A stretch of 64,000 bases of DNA from Microbispora sp. H11081 (GTDB lineage: Bacteria; Actinomycetota; Actinomycetes; Streptosporangiales; Streptosporangiaceae): the NCBI RefSeq assembly GCF_012999535.1, contig NZ_JABBWV010000007.1, positions 124,001-188,000 of the forward strand, read 5' to 3'. The position numbers were made by a program, and so were the translations under genes. Under the pieces are notes generated by a model. It saw only the letters and a list, made by a program, of their open reading frames with translations. It was not told the DNA's origin and ran no database searches. This document shows positions 17,470 to 26,586 of the stretch, one piece after another (positions within the stretch are counted from its first letter, which is position 1; the number at the start of each line of letters is the position of its first letter).

Positions 17470-18540
17470 ATGCCTCGATTCCGCTCGATCCTCGACACCA
17501 TGCCGGCCTACAAGCCCGGCAAGGCCGTGGTCTCCCCGGACGGCCGGTCCTACAAACTGTCCTCCAACGAGAGCCCGTTCGGGCCGCTGCCGTCGGTGGT
17601 GGAGGCGATCGCCCGGGCGGCGACGGAGATCCACCGTTATCCCGACCCCGGTGCCGTCCGGCTCACCGAGACGCTCGCGGAGCGGCTCGGGGTGCCCTAC
17701 GACCACGTGGCGCTCGGCGCCGGATCGGTGGCGGTCGCCCAGCAGATCCTCGAAGCGGTGGGCGAGCCGGGCGCCGACGTGGTCTACGCCTGGCGTTCCT
17801 TCGAGGCATACCCGCTTCTGGTCGGCCTGTCCGGCGCCAACGCCGTCGAGGTGCCGCTGCGCGACGAGACGCACGACCTCGACGCGATGGCCGAGGCCAT
17901 CACGCCAGAGACGCGGCTGGTCTTCGTGTGCAACCCAAACAACCCGACCGGCACGGTGAACCGGACAGAGGAGATCGCGCGCTTCCTCGACCGCGTGCCG
18001 GAGAACGTCACCGTCGTCCTCGACGAGGCCTACCGGGAGTACGTCAGGGACGAGGACGTGCCCGACGGCCTCACGTTCTACCGCGACCGCCCCAACGTCG
18101 CCGTGCTGCGCACGTTCTCCAAGGCGTACGGCCTGGCGGGGCTGCGGGTCGGCTACCTGATCGGGCACGAGCCGGTCGCCGCCGCCGTCCGCAAGACGCT
18201 GCTGCCCTTCGCGGTCAACCACCTCGCCCAGGCCGCGGCCATCGCCTCCCTGGAGGCGGAGGACGAGTTGCAGGAGCGGGTCGAGAACGTGATCAAGGAG
18301 CGGGCTCGCGTCAGGGAGGCGCTGCTGTCGCAGGGCTGGACCGTCCCGCCCACCGAGGCCAACTTCGTCTGGTTGCGCCTCGGCGAGCGCACGATGGAGT
18401 TCGCGGCACAGTGCGCGGCCGTGGGGGTCGCGGTGCGCCCCTTCGCGGGCGAGGGGGCCAGGATCTCGATCGGCGACTCCGAGGCCAACGACGTCTTCCT
18501 CGCCGCCGCCGAGGCGTTCCGGCGGCTCAGCGCAGGCTGA
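17470..18540 (+). CDS. hisC: Histidinol-phosphate/aromatic aminotransferase
   Basis: A 356-residue class-I PLP aminotransferase. Visible marks are [16 protein letters not shown] at the N-terminus, the [11 protein letters not shown] motif, the DEAYREYV cofactor-contact segment, the PLP lysine in [15 protein letters not shown], and a C-terminal arginine in GEGARISIG. This matches HisC-type enzymes and the related aromatic-amino-acid aminotransferases. No other his genes are nearby, so it may be a second copy or an aromatic transaminase. It appears monocistronic and leaderless. Confidence 0.87.
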   Translation: MPRFRSILDTMPAYKPGKAVVSPDGRSYKLSSNESPFGPLPSVVEAIARAATEIHRYPDPGAVRLTETLAERLGVPYDHVALGAGSVAVAQQILEAVGEPGADVVYAWRSFEAYPLLVGLSGANAVEVPLRDETHDLDAMAEAITPETRLVFVCNPNNPTGTVNRTEEIARFLDRVPENVTVVLDEAYREYVRDEDVPDGLTFYRDRPNVAVLRTFSKAYGLAGLRVGYLIGHEPVAAAVRKTLLPFAVNHLAQAAAIASLEAEDELQERVENVIKERARVREALLSQGWTVPPTEANFVWLRLGERTMEFAAQCAAVGVAVRPFAGEGARISIGDSEANDVFLAAAEAFRRLSAG

Positions 18541-18593
18541 GGATCACCCGGCGGCCACCGCGAACGCCGCCACGGCCCAGGGCGACCGGCCTC

Positions 18594-19544
18594 CTACGCG
18601 TTCGGCTGGGGATCGGGGACGCGTTCCGGCCCGCCGTCGGCCGCGGGCACCTGGACGGCGGGTCCGCGGCGCTCCGTGGACACCACGAGCGCCACGCCCA
18701 CGACGATCAGGCCTCCCGCGACGAGCATGGCCGCGGTGACCGGCTCCGCCAGGATCGCCGCGCCGAGGATCACCGCCACCACCGGGTTCACGTACGCGTA
18801 GGTGGACACGAGCGAGATCGGCGCGTGGCCGAGCAGCCAGACGTACGACGTGAAGCCGACCAGGGAGCCCGCCACCACCAGGTAGGCGAGGGCCGCCCAC
18901 GACTCCCCGCTCACGGCGCCGAGATGCAGCCGCTCGCCCTGCGCGGCGCCCAGCGCGAGCAGCGCGGCGCCGCCGGCCGCCATCTCGATCGTGCTGGCCA
19001 CGAACGGGTTGGCCGGCATCGGGATCCGCGGTGAGAGGAACGACCCGAGCGACCACGACAGCGAGCCCAGCAGCACCACGATGATGCCCGCCCCGCTGCC
19101 CGACGCGCTGCCGCCGTGCAGCGAGAGGAAGGCCACGCCGGCGAAGCCGACCAGCACCCCGGCCACCGTCAGCACGTGCGGCCGGTCGCGGCAGACCATC
19201 CTGAGCACGATCAGCCACAGCGGGATGGAGGCGACGAGCAGCGCGGCCAGGCCGCTGGAGATGTGCTGCTCGGCCACGGCGACCATGCCGTTGCCTCCGG
19301 TGAGTAGCAGGAGCCCGACCAGCGCGGCGCCGCCGAACTCCCGCCATCTCATCCTGAACGGCACGCCCCTGACGAGCAGGACCACGCCGAGGATCAGCGC
19401 CGCCGCGACGAAACGGAGCCCGCCGCTCGTCATCGGCGGAAGGGTGCGGATGGCGATGGCTATGCCGAGATACGTCGAGCCCCACACCACGTATACGGCG
19501 GCCAACGCCAGCCACACCCGTACGTCATGACCGTTCCGTTCCAT
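18594..19544 (-). CDS. EamA family (DMT) transporter
   Basis: A 316-residue protein with ten predicted transmembrane helices in two EamA repeats. The first repeat starts VWLALAAVYVVWGSTYLGIAIAIRTLPPM, and a conserved P/G-rich second repeat contains LVSTYAYVNPVVAVILGAAIL. Such proteins export amino acids or metabolites in the drug/metabolite transporter superfamily. It begins 36 bp downstream of the regulator stop on the same strand, so the two may be co-transcribed. Substrate unknown. Confidence 0.87.
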   Translation of the reverse strand: MERNGHDVRVWLALAAVYVVWGSTYLGIAIAIRTLPPMTSGGLRFVAAALILGVVLLVRGVPFRMRWREFGGAALVGLLLLTGGNGMVAVAEQHISSGLAALLVASIPLWLIVLRMVCRDRPHVLTVAGVLVGFAGVAFLSLHGGSASGSGAGIIVVLLGSLSWSLGSFLSPRIPMPANPFVASTIEMAAGGAALLALGAAQGERLHLGAVSGESWAALAYLVVAGSLVGFTSYVWLLGHAPISLVSTYAYVNPVVAVILGAAILAEPVTAAMLVAGGLIVVGVALVVSTERRGPAVQVPAADGGPERVPDPQPNA

Positions 19545-19580
19545 GGGTCATGACAATAGAGCGTCCCTTTTAGACGCCTA

Positions 19581-20927
19581 TCACCGGTTCAGCTTCTCCA
19601 CGATGAGCCGGTAGAGCTGCCGCGGCCGCCCGGGCTGGGGAGTGCGGTTCGGCGGAAGCGGCCACGCGAGTCCCTCGTCAACCAGCGTGCGCAGCAACCG
19701 TCTGGCCGTACGCGGAGTCACCCCGAGCATGCGCCCGGCGCCCTCCGCGTCCACGACCGTGTCCCCGCCCTCCAGCTTGGCGGCCAGGCGTGCCAGAACC
19801 TCGACACCCTTGGGCTTGATCGGGCCGCCGGGCTGGGGCGGCATCCTGGGCGGCGGCACCAGTGCGCGGCCCTCCCTGTCCACCGCGAACCCCTGCGGCT
19901 GCTTGCCGCCCTGGGTGCGGGCGAGCGCGCCCCTCGCGTGCGTCTCGGCCTCGTGCGTGGTGCGGCCCATGCCAACACCCACCTCGACGGCCAGGCCCAG
20001 CTCCTCGCGGATCCTGGCGGCGAACGGCAGGATTCGGAACCCGTCCGTGGCCGTCGCGATCGAGCCCTTGGTGGCGACCACCAGATAGCTGTGGTCGTCG
20101 ATCGGCCACACGCTCGCGTTGATCCGGTTGGCCTCCTGCACGAGCAGCCGGTGCAGCGACAGCCGTAGCTCGTCCCGCCAGTAGCGCGGCGCGGCCCGCC
20201 GTACGGGCTCGCGCAGCGTCGGCACCTCGACCAGCACGACCGTGAGCTGCGACTCCTCCAGCCGGTGGCGTGCGCCGAGCAGCGCCGCCGTGTGCAGCGC
20301 CGTACGGACGGCCGCGGAGGTCGGCCGTATCGGCACCACCGGCAGCCCGGCGGAGGTCAGCCGGTCGGCCACGCCCTGGACGCAGGTGAGCGCGCCCGTG
20401 GTGGCCCCCTGACGGAGTAACCGCTCATGGAAGGCCGTGATGGTGCCGACCGGCCCCGGCTCGTCCCGGCTGTGCACCTCCCCGGAGGAGAGGTTGAGGT
20501 CCGCGTACACCTCGTCGATCTCCGGCCTGCCGAGCACGTCGACGCTCACCCGGCGCGGATCGATCCGCTCGTCCAGCGCGGCCCGCGCGACCGCCGCCAC
20601 GAGCGCGGCCCCGCCGAGCTGCACGTGCGTGGCGGGCATCGTCAACACCCCGGCACGCCGTGCGAGCTCGAATGGCACCGGGCTCGCGAACAGGCACGCG
20701 TCCACACCCGGCCCGAGCCTGGTCACCTTGTCCGCCGCCTCCTGCTCATCCCGGTACGCGGCGGCGACCAGCCGGCAGGGCACCGGGGCAGCCGAGTGCC
20801 CCATGAGCATCACCCGCTCGACCAGATCGTGCGACCCCACCACGCCGATGGTGAGGTCGGGTGTCACCGTGCCCAAACGTGACCCGCGCGGAGTGTCTTC
20901 CGTGCGCTCGACCAATGTTCGTCCCAT
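19581..20927 (-). CDS. Putative regulator: effector-like region, degenerate cyclase-like domain and C-terminal winged helix
   Basis: A 448-residue protein. Residues about 20-200 have an alpha/beta receptor-like pattern (DLTIGVVGSHDLVERVMLMG). Residues about 265-350 (SVWPIDDHSYLVVATKGS, FAARIREELGLAVEVGVGMG, AETHARGALARTQ) resemble a degenerate GGDEF or GTP-cyclohydrolase-III-like fold. The end (MLGVTPRTARRLLRTLVDEGLAW) is a winged helix. I know of similar actinobacterial proteins only as uncharacterised regulators. It precedes the EamA transporter and could control it. The ATG at 20927 has GAGGG 10 bp upstream; a GTG at residue 20 is an alternative. Domain reading is by eye. Confidence 0.6.
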   Translation of the reverse strand: MGRTLVERTEDTPRGSRLGTVTPDLTIGVVGSHDLVERVMLMGHSAAPVPCRLVAAAYRDEQEAADKVTRLGPGVDACLFASPVPFELARRAGVLTMPATHVQLGGAALVAAVARAALDERIDPRRVSVDVLGRPEIDEVYADLNLSSGEVHSRDEPGPVGTITAFHERLLRQGATTGALTCVQGVADRLTSAGLPVVPIRPTSAAVRTALHTAALLGARHRLEESQLTVVLVEVPTLREPVRRAAPRYWRDELRLSLHRLLVQEANRINASVWPIDDHSYLVVATKGSIATATDGFRILPFAARIREELGLAVEVGVGMGRTTHEAETHARGALARTQGGKQPQGFAVDREGRALVPPPRMPPQPGGPIKPKGVEVLARLAAKLEGGDTVVDAEGAGRMLGVTPRTARRLLRTLVDEGLAWPLPPNRTPQPGRPRQLYRLIVEKLNR

Positions 20928-21087
20928 CCCACGTCGCCCTCGTTGTTGTGGCTTCTCTTTGGAACGATCGCTGGTTAAGGCCGTAATGTCACGCCCAGAT
21001 TTACCGGAATAGCATTCTGGGTAGTCCTGGCGGTTCCGTAATTCGGACGGTCTCCCCTGGTCAGGCCATTAGTAAAGGTTTCCGGCC

Positions 21088-22365
21088 TCAGCCCTCGTCG
21101 GAAGTGGAAATTTCACGCACCACATCCGCGCCGAGGGCCTGCATACGCTGGGCGAGCGCGGCGTGCCCGCGGTCGATGAGATAACCGGACCCGATGGTCG
21201 TCTCGCCCTCCGCCGCGAGGCCGGCGAGCACGAGGGCGATCCCCGACCGAAGGTCATGGGCCGTCACGTCGGCGCCCCGCAGCGGCGTCGGGCCGTGCAC
21301 GACCGCCCGGTTGCCCTCGACCTCGACGTTCGCGCCCATCTTGTTCAGCTCGCCCGCGAGCGCGAAGCGGCCGTCGAAGATGCGCTCGTGGATGTAGCTG
21401 GAGCCCTCCGCCAGGCAGGCCACGGTCATCAGCGGCGACTGCAGGTCGGTCGCGAAGCCGGGATAGGTGTCGGTGATGACGTTGATCGGGCGCAGCGGGC
21501 GGTTGCGGCGGACCTGGAGTACCGCGCCGTGGTTCTCGAACTCCACGCCCATCTGCTCCAGCTTCCACCGGACCACGCCGAGGTGCTCAAGCGAGGCGCC
21601 GACCAGGCTCACCTCGCCGCCCGTGATGGCCGCGCCCATCGCGAACACGCCCGCGTCGAGGCGGTCGGGCATGACCGTGTGCTCGACCGCGGTCAGTTCG
21701 TCCACGCCCTCGACCGTGATGAAGCCCGTGCCGCCGCCGCTGATGCGCGCGCCCATCCGGCTCAGCATCGTGATGACGTCGAGCACCTCGGGTTCGAGGG
21801 CCGCGTTCTCGATGATGGTGGTGCCCCGCGCCAGCGCGGCGGCCATGATCAGGTTCTCCGTGCCGGTGTGCGAGGGGGTGTCGAGGTAGAGCGGCGCGCC
21901 GATCAGGCCGGCGGCCTTGATGTGGATGACGGCCTCGCCCTCGTCCACCATCGCGCCGAGGCGCTTGTAACCCAGGTAGTGGAAGTCGAGGTTGCGGCTG
22001 CCGAGGTTGCACCCGCCGATGCCCTCGATGATCGCCTCGCCGAGACGGTGGAGCAGCGCGGGGACGAACAGCACCGATCCACGGAACCGGCGGGCGATCT
22101 CAGCGGGCAGGACCGGGCTGGTCAGGCGGGAGGCGTCGATGACGAGCGTCCGCTCGGTCTCGTGGAACTCCACCTTGGCGCCCACGGCCTGGGCGAGCTC
22201 GACAGCCCGGCGCACGTCCTCGATGACGGGCACGTTCCTGAGGACCGTACGGCCCTCGGACGCGAGCAGCGCCGCCCCGATCATGGGCAGTACGGCGTTC
22301 TTCGCGCCCTGGATGAAGGCGGTTCCACGCAGTACATTGCCACCGCGCACGCGGTAACGGACCAT
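21088..22365 (-). CDS. murA: UDP-N-acetylglucosamine 1-carboxyvinyltransferase
   Basis: Catalyses the first committed step of peptidoglycan synthesis, adding enolpyruvate from PEP to UDP-GlcNAc. The 425-residue protein has the conserved Lys22 in GAKNAVLP and the active-site loop GIGGCNLGSRNLD with cysteine at residue 119, equivalent to E. coli Cys115. Later landmarks are GTTIIENAALEPE, LPDRL(D)AG and DLRSGIALVLAGL. The Cys form is noteworthy because the mycobacterial enzyme has Asp at this position. It lies 209 bp downstream of purC on the same strand. Confidence 0.92.
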   Translation of the reverse strand: MVRYRVRGGNVLRGTAFIQGAKNAVLPMIGAALLASEGRTVLRNVPVIEDVRRAVELAQAVGAKVEFHETERTLVIDASRLTSPVLPAEIARRFRGSVLFVPALLHRLGEAIIEGIGGCNLGSRNLDFHYLGYKRLGAMVDEGEAVIHIKAAGLIGAPLYLDTPSHTGTENLIMAAALARGTTIIENAALEPEVLDVITMLSRMGARISGGGTGFITVEGVDELTAVEHTVMPDRLDAGVFAMGAAITGGEVSLVGASLEHLGVVRWKLEQMGVEFENHGAVLQVRRNRPLRPINVITDTYPGFATDLQSPLMTVACLAEGSSYIHERIFDGRFALAGELNKMGANVEVEGNRAVVHGPTPLRGADVTAHDLRSGIALVLAGLAAEGETTIGSGYLIDRGHAALAQRMQALGADVVREISTSDEG

Positions 22366-22549
22366 GGGTTCGACTCCTATGTATGGGGGAAGGGCGGGAG
22401 ACTCCCGTCAGCCGGCGGCCGAGTCGTCCGCGAGGACGACCGGCCTAGAGTAGCCGCTGTACCGGGAGTTTCGGGGTGGAACTACCCCCGGAACGCGCGG
22501 GGGAACGGGTCACTTGAGATTACTGGCGTGACCTGTGTGATTCGGCCCG

Positions 22550-22577
22550 GGTTCAGCCGCGGTTCAGCCGCGGTTCA
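22550..22577. repeat. 11-bp tandem repeat at the purC stop codon
   Basis: GGTTCAGCCGC occurs at 22550 and 22561 and partly at 22572; on the minus strand each copy carries TGA, the last being the purC stop. Confidence 0.6.
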
Positions 22578-23423
22578 CCCTCGGAAACGCTCCCCGGTGA
22601 GCCGCTCGTACGCCTCCACGTAGCGGCTGCGGGTGCGCTCGACGATCTCGTCAGGGAGCGGCGGGGGCGCCTCACCTGACGACCTGTCCCAGCCCGACTC
22701 GGGGGACAGTAGCCAGTCTCTGACGAACTGCTTGTCGAACGACGGCTGGGAGTGGCCGGGCTCCCACTGGTCCAGCGGCCAGAAGCGGGAGGAGTCGGGC
22801 GTCAGCACCTCGTCTCCCAGCGTCAGCACGCCGTCGGCGTCGTAGCCCAGCTCGATCTTCGTGTCGGCCAGGATGATGCCGCGCTCCAACGCGATCTCGG
22901 CCCCGCGGGTGTAGACGTCGAGCGTGATCCGGCGCAGCCGCTCGGCCACCTCCGCGCCGACCTCCGCCACGACCTCGTCGTACGTCATCGGCTCGTCGTG
23001 CTCGCCCATCGGAGCCTTGGTCGACGGTGTGAAGATCGGCTCGGGCAGCCGCGAGCCGTCGGTGAGCCCTTCGGGGAGCCGTACGCCGGAGACTGCGCCC
23101 TCCCTGCGGTAGTCCACGAGCCCGGACCCGGTGAGGTAGCCGCGGGCCACGCACTCGACCGGCACCATCCGCAGCCTCCGGCACAGCACCCCGCGCCCGG
23201 CGAACTCCGCCGGGACGTCGGTCGAGACCACGTGATGGGGAACGACGTCCTTGAGCTGCTCGAACCACCACAGCGACAACCGGGTGAGGATCTCGCCCTT
23301 GTCGGGGATGCCGGGTTCGAGCACGTGGTCGAAGGCCGAGATGCGGTCCGACGCGACCATCAGCAGCAGCCCGTCGGGAGTTTCGTAGAGGTCGCGGACC
23401 TTGCCGGAGTGCACGTGCTTCAC
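22575..23423 (-). CDS. purC: Phosphoribosylaminoimidazole-succinocarboxamide synthase
   Basis: Joins CAIR and aspartate to SAICAR with ATP in de novo purine synthesis. The 282-residue protein shows HSGKVRDLYE, VASDRISAFDHVL, IPDKGEILTRLS, VVPVECVARGYLTGSG and ADTKIELGYD, all standard SAICAR-synthetase motifs. I choose GTG 23423, preceded by GGGAAGA and immediately before the conserved HVHSGKVR; GTG 23447 is an in-frame alternative. It lies 220 bp downstream of purD on the same strand, separated by a hairpin, so the genes may not share one transcript. Confidence 0.93.
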   Translation of the reverse strand: MKHVHSGKVRDLYETPDGLLLMVASDRISAFDHVLEPGIPDKGEILTRLSLWWFEQLKDVVPHHVVSTDVPAEFAGRGVLCRRLRMVPVECVARGYLTGSGLVDYRREGAVSGVRLPEGLTDGSRLPEPIFTPSTKAPMGEHDEPMTYDEVVAEVGAEVAERLRRITLDVYTRGAEIALERGIILADTKIELGYDADGVLTLGDEVLTPDSSRFWPLDQWEPGHSQPSFDKQFVRDWLLSPESGWDRSSGEAPPPLPDEIVERTRSRYVEAYERLTGERFRG

Positions 23424-23586
23424 AGGACCATCTTCCCAGCCCCTCACCGTGACTTGAGCAGGGGGAGAGTCCGTAGCCGTGCCTCGATGTGACCGGCCAC
23501 GAACGAGGGAACCGGACACTCCCGCCGCACCGAGGGCCACGACGAGACCATCGCCATGCGCCGCCCCCCTTCGCTGATCAGATGGT

Positions 23587-23627
23587 ATGTCCGCGTACGA
23601 GTCGTGCACCAACCGTTACGCGGACAT
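23587..23627 (-). terminator. Inverted repeat between purD and purC
   Basis: ATGTCCGCGTA (23587-23597) and TACGCGGACAT (23617-23627) are perfect 11-bp arms with a 19-nt spacer, starting 16 bp past the purD stop. It is probably a factor-independent terminator lacking a T-run, though a protein-binding site cannot be excluded. Confidence 0.5.
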
Positions 23628-23643
23628 CACCGATCGTCAGGGG

Positions 23644-24882
23644 TCAGGAGGACGCGGCGAGCGCGATGTCGGAGCGGTGGTGGGAGCCGCGCATGGTGAT
23701 CTGCTCCAGGGCCTCGTACGCCCGGGCCCTGGCCTCCGCGACGTCCGTGCCAGTGCCGACCACGTTGAGCACCCGCCCGCCGTTCGACACGAGCCGGTTG
23801 TTCTCGTCGAGGGCCGTGCCCGCGTGCAGCGCGTACGCGCCCTCGGCCGTCACCGGCAGTCCGGCGATCGGGTCGCCCTTCACGGGGTCGGCGGGGTAGT
23901 TCTCCGCGGCGAGCACCACGGTCACGGCGGCGCCGTCACGCCACCGCAGCGGCGGGCGCCCGGCCAGCGTGCCGGTCGCGCACGCGAGCAGCAGTTCGCC
24001 GAGCGGGGTCTCCAGCCGGTCGAGCACGACCTGGGTCTCCGGGTCGCCGAACCGCGCGTTGAACTCGATCACCCGGGGGCCGGCCGAGGTCAGCGCCAGC
24101 CCGGCGTACAGCACTCCCGTGTACGGCATGCCGCGCCTGGCCATCTCGGCCATGGTCGGGCGCACGACCTCTTCCATGACGCGCTCGGACAGGTCCTCCG
24201 GCGCCCAGGGCAGCGGGGTGTAGGCCCCCATGCCGCCGGTGTTGGGGCCCTTGTCGCCGTCGTAGGCCCGCTTGAAGTCCTGGGCGGGCTGCAGCGCCAC
24301 GGCGCTCGTCCCGTCGCACAGCGCGAACAGCGACACCTCGGGACCGTCGAGATACTCCTCGATGACGACCCGCCCGCACGCCCTGGCGTGCTCCAGGGCC
24401 TCCTCGCGGCTGTCGGTCACGACCACGCCCTTGCCCGCGGCCAGGCCGTCGTCCTTCACGACGTACGGCGCGCCGAACGCGTCGAGCGCCGCCGCGGCCT
24501 CGTCCTCGGTGGTGCAGGTGTGCGCCCGCGCGGTCGGCACCCCGGCGGCGGTCATCACGTCCTTCGCGAACGCCTTGGACCCCTCGATCTGCGCCGCCCG
24601 CGCCGACGGGCCGAAACAGGCGATCCCGGCGTCCCTGACGGCGTCAGCGACGCCGGCGACCAGCGGCGCCTCCGCGCCGATCACGACGAGGTCGGCGCCC
24701 AGGCGCTCCGCGAGCGCGGTCACCGCCGCGCCGTCGGTCGGCGTGACCTGGTGGAGGGTGGCCACCTCCGCGATGCCGGCGTTGCCGGGGGCGCAGTGGA
24801 CCTCTACGACGGCGGGGTCGAGCCGCAGGGCCCGGCACAGAGCGTGCTCCCGGCCCCCGGAACCGATGACAAGTACGCGCAC
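23644..24882 (-). CDS. purD: Phosphoribosylamine-glycine ligase
   Basis: Forms GAR from phosphoribosylamine, glycine and ATP. The 412-residue protein is a standard ATP-grasp enzyme: [14 protein letters not shown] at the N-terminus, [15 protein letters not shown] for [18 protein letters not shown] and [12 protein letters not shown] near the metal site. The start is GTG 24882, just before the Rossmann strand; a GACAAT -10-like hexamer 6 nt upstream would make it leaderless. The frame remains open far upstream but that part is not homologous to PurD. Confidence 0.93.
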   Translation of the reverse strand: MRVLVIGSGGREHALCRALRLDPAVVEVHCAPGNAGIAEVATLHQVTPTDGAAVTALAERLGADLVVIGAEAPLVAGVADAVRDAGIACFGPSARAAQIEGSKAFAKDVMTAAGVPTARAHTCTTEDEAAAALDAFGAPYVVKDDGLAAGKGVVVTDSREEALEHARACGRVVIEEYLDGPEVSLFALCDGTSAVALQPAQDFKRAYDGDKGPNTGGMGAYTPLPWAPEDLSERVMEEVVRPTMAEMARRGMPYTGVLYAGLALTSAGPRVIEFNARFGDPETQVVLDRLETPLGELLLACATGTLAGRPPLRWRDGAAVTVVLAAENYPADPVKGDPIAGLPVTAEGAYALHAGTALDENNRLVSNGGRVLNVVGTGTDVAEARARAYEALEQITMRGSHHRSDIALAASS

Positions 24883-25129
24883 CGGACCATTGTCGCAGTG
24901 TTTCGCCGCCTCGCGGTCTCCGGGAGCCGGCGGGGACCGGTTCCGGTCCGCCCGTTGCGGGCACGGGGGAATGCCCTTTTTAGGCAGAGATACACATAGA
25001 TGACTAGTTTGTTCGGGCTGTTTTTGGCAAGAAGTGCATGATCGGCGGCACTTGACGCGGGTACTCTGGAAAGGTCGCCGAGCGGCAATGTGGTAAGTTA
25101 GACAGGCTTCGCGCTGTCTCGTGGTGATT

Positions 25130-25209
25130 GGAGGTGGTCTGGAATGAATTCTGGTGATCCTGTCAGTACGTGCTGGCGCACGTACGTCGTGCGCATTCCC
25201 GACCACTCC
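25130..25209 (+). ncRNA. Candidate structured leader enclosing a small-ORF start
   Basis: On the plus strand, 25130-25146 pairs with 25194-25209: six pairs (GGAATG with CATTCC), a T/C mismatch, six pairs (GTGGTC with GACCAC), a bulged G, then three more pairs, 15 in all. The stem contains the GGAGGT ribosome-binding site and the ATG at 25144. Inside are two mutually exclusive perfect hairpins: GTACGTGC with GCACGTAC (25166-25185) and GCGCACG with CGTGCGC (25176-25194). It matches no riboswitch class I can name. Pairing is read directly; function is inferred. Confidence 0.45.
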
Positions 25210-25254
25210 GAAACTGAAGCCCGAGAGGCAGCTCACGCCTGTATGAAGGGGTGA
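25144..25254 (+). CDS. Small ORF of 36 residues upstream of corA
   Basis: A short frame with a strong GGAGGT Shine-Dalgarno 8 nt before its ATG, ending in TGA 48 bp before corA. The peptide starts [20 protein letters not shown] and is followed by an acidic, alanine-rich end with one further cysteine (two in all). It has no signal peptide or membrane segment. Its ribosome site and start codon are both inside a predicted RNA stem, so translation may be regulated. It could be a leader peptide for corA or a stand-alone small protein; I do not recognise it. Confidence 0.5.
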   Translation: MNSGDPVSTCWRTYVVRIPDHSETEAREAAHACMKG

Positions 25255-25302
25255 CATCACGTCGCGCGTAGGGCGTGCCGGCTCGGGCGGGAAGGCACCG
25301 CC

Positions 25303-26421
25303 ATGCGCTCCTCTCTGCTCTTTCCTCGCATCAGCAGGCACAGTCGTGTCCTGCCCGCGCACCTGGGCGCCGCTCCGGTGAGTGCCGATTCCGTCATCCG
25401 CTGCGTGCCGCCGAGCGCGTCGCTCGTCGAGTTCGGCGCGTACGTCGGGGGCGAGAAGGTCGCCGCCGGTGGCATACCGGAGGCCGTGCGGCTGGTCCGC
25501 GAGCACAACGAGGCCAACGAAGTGCCCGACGCGTACGTCTGGGTCGGTCTGCACGAGCCCGCCGCGCCCGAGGTCGAGTGGCTGGCCGAGGTGTTCGGCC
25601 TGCACCCGCTCGCCGTCGAGGACGCGATCAAGGCGCACCAGCGGCCCAAGGTGGAGCGGTACGGCGACTCGCTGTTCGTCGTGCTCAAGACCGTCGAGTT
25701 CCTCGACCACGAGGTGTCGGCGGCCACCAGCGAGATCATCGGCACCGGCGAGATCATGGTGTTCGTCGGCCCCGACTTCGTGGTGACCGTACGGCACGGC
25801 CGCTACTGCCCGCTCGGCGAGATCCGCGAGAAGCTCGAGGCGAAGCCGAAGCTGATCAACCGCGGCCCGGCGGGTGTCCTGCACGCCATCGCCGACCACG
25901 TCGTGGACAAGTACCTGCACGTGGCCGACCTCATGCAGGCCGAGCTCGAAGAGGTCGAGGCGGCCGTCTTCGCCGAGGTCAGCTCCCGCGACATCAACAG
26001 GATCTACCAGCTCAAGCGCGAGATGCTGGAGCTCAAGCGGGCGGTCGGCCCTCTCTTGACCCCCTTCAACGCCCTTCCCCAGCGGCGCAGCATCCCCTCG
26101 GACATGCGCGAGTACTTCCGCGACGTCGGCGACCACCTGTCCCGCGTCTGCGAGCAGGTCCAGTCGTCCAACGAACTGTCCGACTCGATCCTCCAGGCCG
26201 CGCTGGCGCGCTCGAACGCCCTCGCGAACGAGGACATGCGCAAGATCTCCTCCTGGGTGGCGATCATCTCCGTCCCCACGATGATCGCCGGCATCTACGG
26301 CATGAACTTCGACCACATGCCCGAGATCAGGTCCGTGTACGGCTACCCGGTCGTGCTCGGCGTGATGGTCGTCGCCTGCACGCTCCTGCACCGCGCCTTC
26401 CGCCGCAACGGCTGGCTCTAA
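25303..26421 (+). CDS. corA: CorA family magnesium/cobalt transporter
   Basis: A 372-residue CorA-type divalent cation channel. It has the long cytoplasmic alpha/beta and helical funnel, then two C-terminal membrane helices ([17 protein letters not shown] and [15 protein letters not shown]) separated by the selectivity motif [10 protein letters not shown], with the invariant GMN. The C-terminus RRNGWL follows. ATG 25303 has GGGAAGG upstream. The leader contains the small ORF and stem at 25130-25254, which could provide cation- or translation-dependent control. Confidence 0.93.
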   Translation: MRSSLLFPRISRHSRVLPAHLGAAPVSADSVIRCVPPSASLVEFGAYVGGEKVAAGGIPEAVRLVREHNEANEVPDAYVWVGLHEPAAPEVEWLAEVFGLHPLAVEDAIKAHQRPKVERYGDSLFVVLKTVEFLDHEVSAATSEIIGTGEIMVFVGPDFVVTVRHGRYCPLGEIREKLEAKPKLINRGPAGVLHAIADHVVDKYLHVADLMQAELEEVEAAVFAEVSSRDINRIYQLKREMLELKRAVGPLLTPFNALPQRRSIPSDMREYFRDVGDHLSRVCEQVQSSNELSDSILQAALARSNALANEDMRKISSWVAIISVPTMIAGIYGMNFDHMPEIRSVYGYPVVLGVMVVACTLLHRAFRRNGWL

Positions 26422-26435
26422 CCGCTTTTCCCCCG

Positions 26436-26455
26436 GGACGCCGCCTCCGGCGTCC
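26436..26455 (+). terminator. corA terminator hairpin
   Basis: GGACGCC (26436-26442) and GGCGTCC (26449-26455) form a perfect 7-bp stem with a 6-nt loop, 14 bp beyond the corA stop. Confidence 0.6.
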
Positions 26456-26490
26456 TGTCACCACGCGTACGCTTCATGACCGCAATCATG

Positions 26491-26527
26491 AACAACCAGT
26501 CATTGCGGGATGTCAAATGATGTTGTT
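26491..26527 (+). promoter_or_regulatory. Inverted repeat upstream of the P450 gene, possible operator
   Basis: AACAACCAGTCATT (26491-26504) and AATGATGTTGTT (26516-26527) form 11-bp complementary arms with a 2-nt offset, 60 bp before the P450 start codon and in an AT-rich patch. It is placed as a repressor or activator site would be. Confidence 0.4.
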
Positions 26528-26586
26528 AGGTGGGTGGAGCGGGCCGCTCGACACATCGACCGTTTCCACTCTCGCAGGAGCGTGTC

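Noticed and set aside
25083..25302. M-box or ydaO-type riboswitch in front of corA
   Set aside because: I compared remembered conserved cores of both classes; only a short CGCCTGTATG-like similarity was found and the architecture differs. A novel element remains possible.
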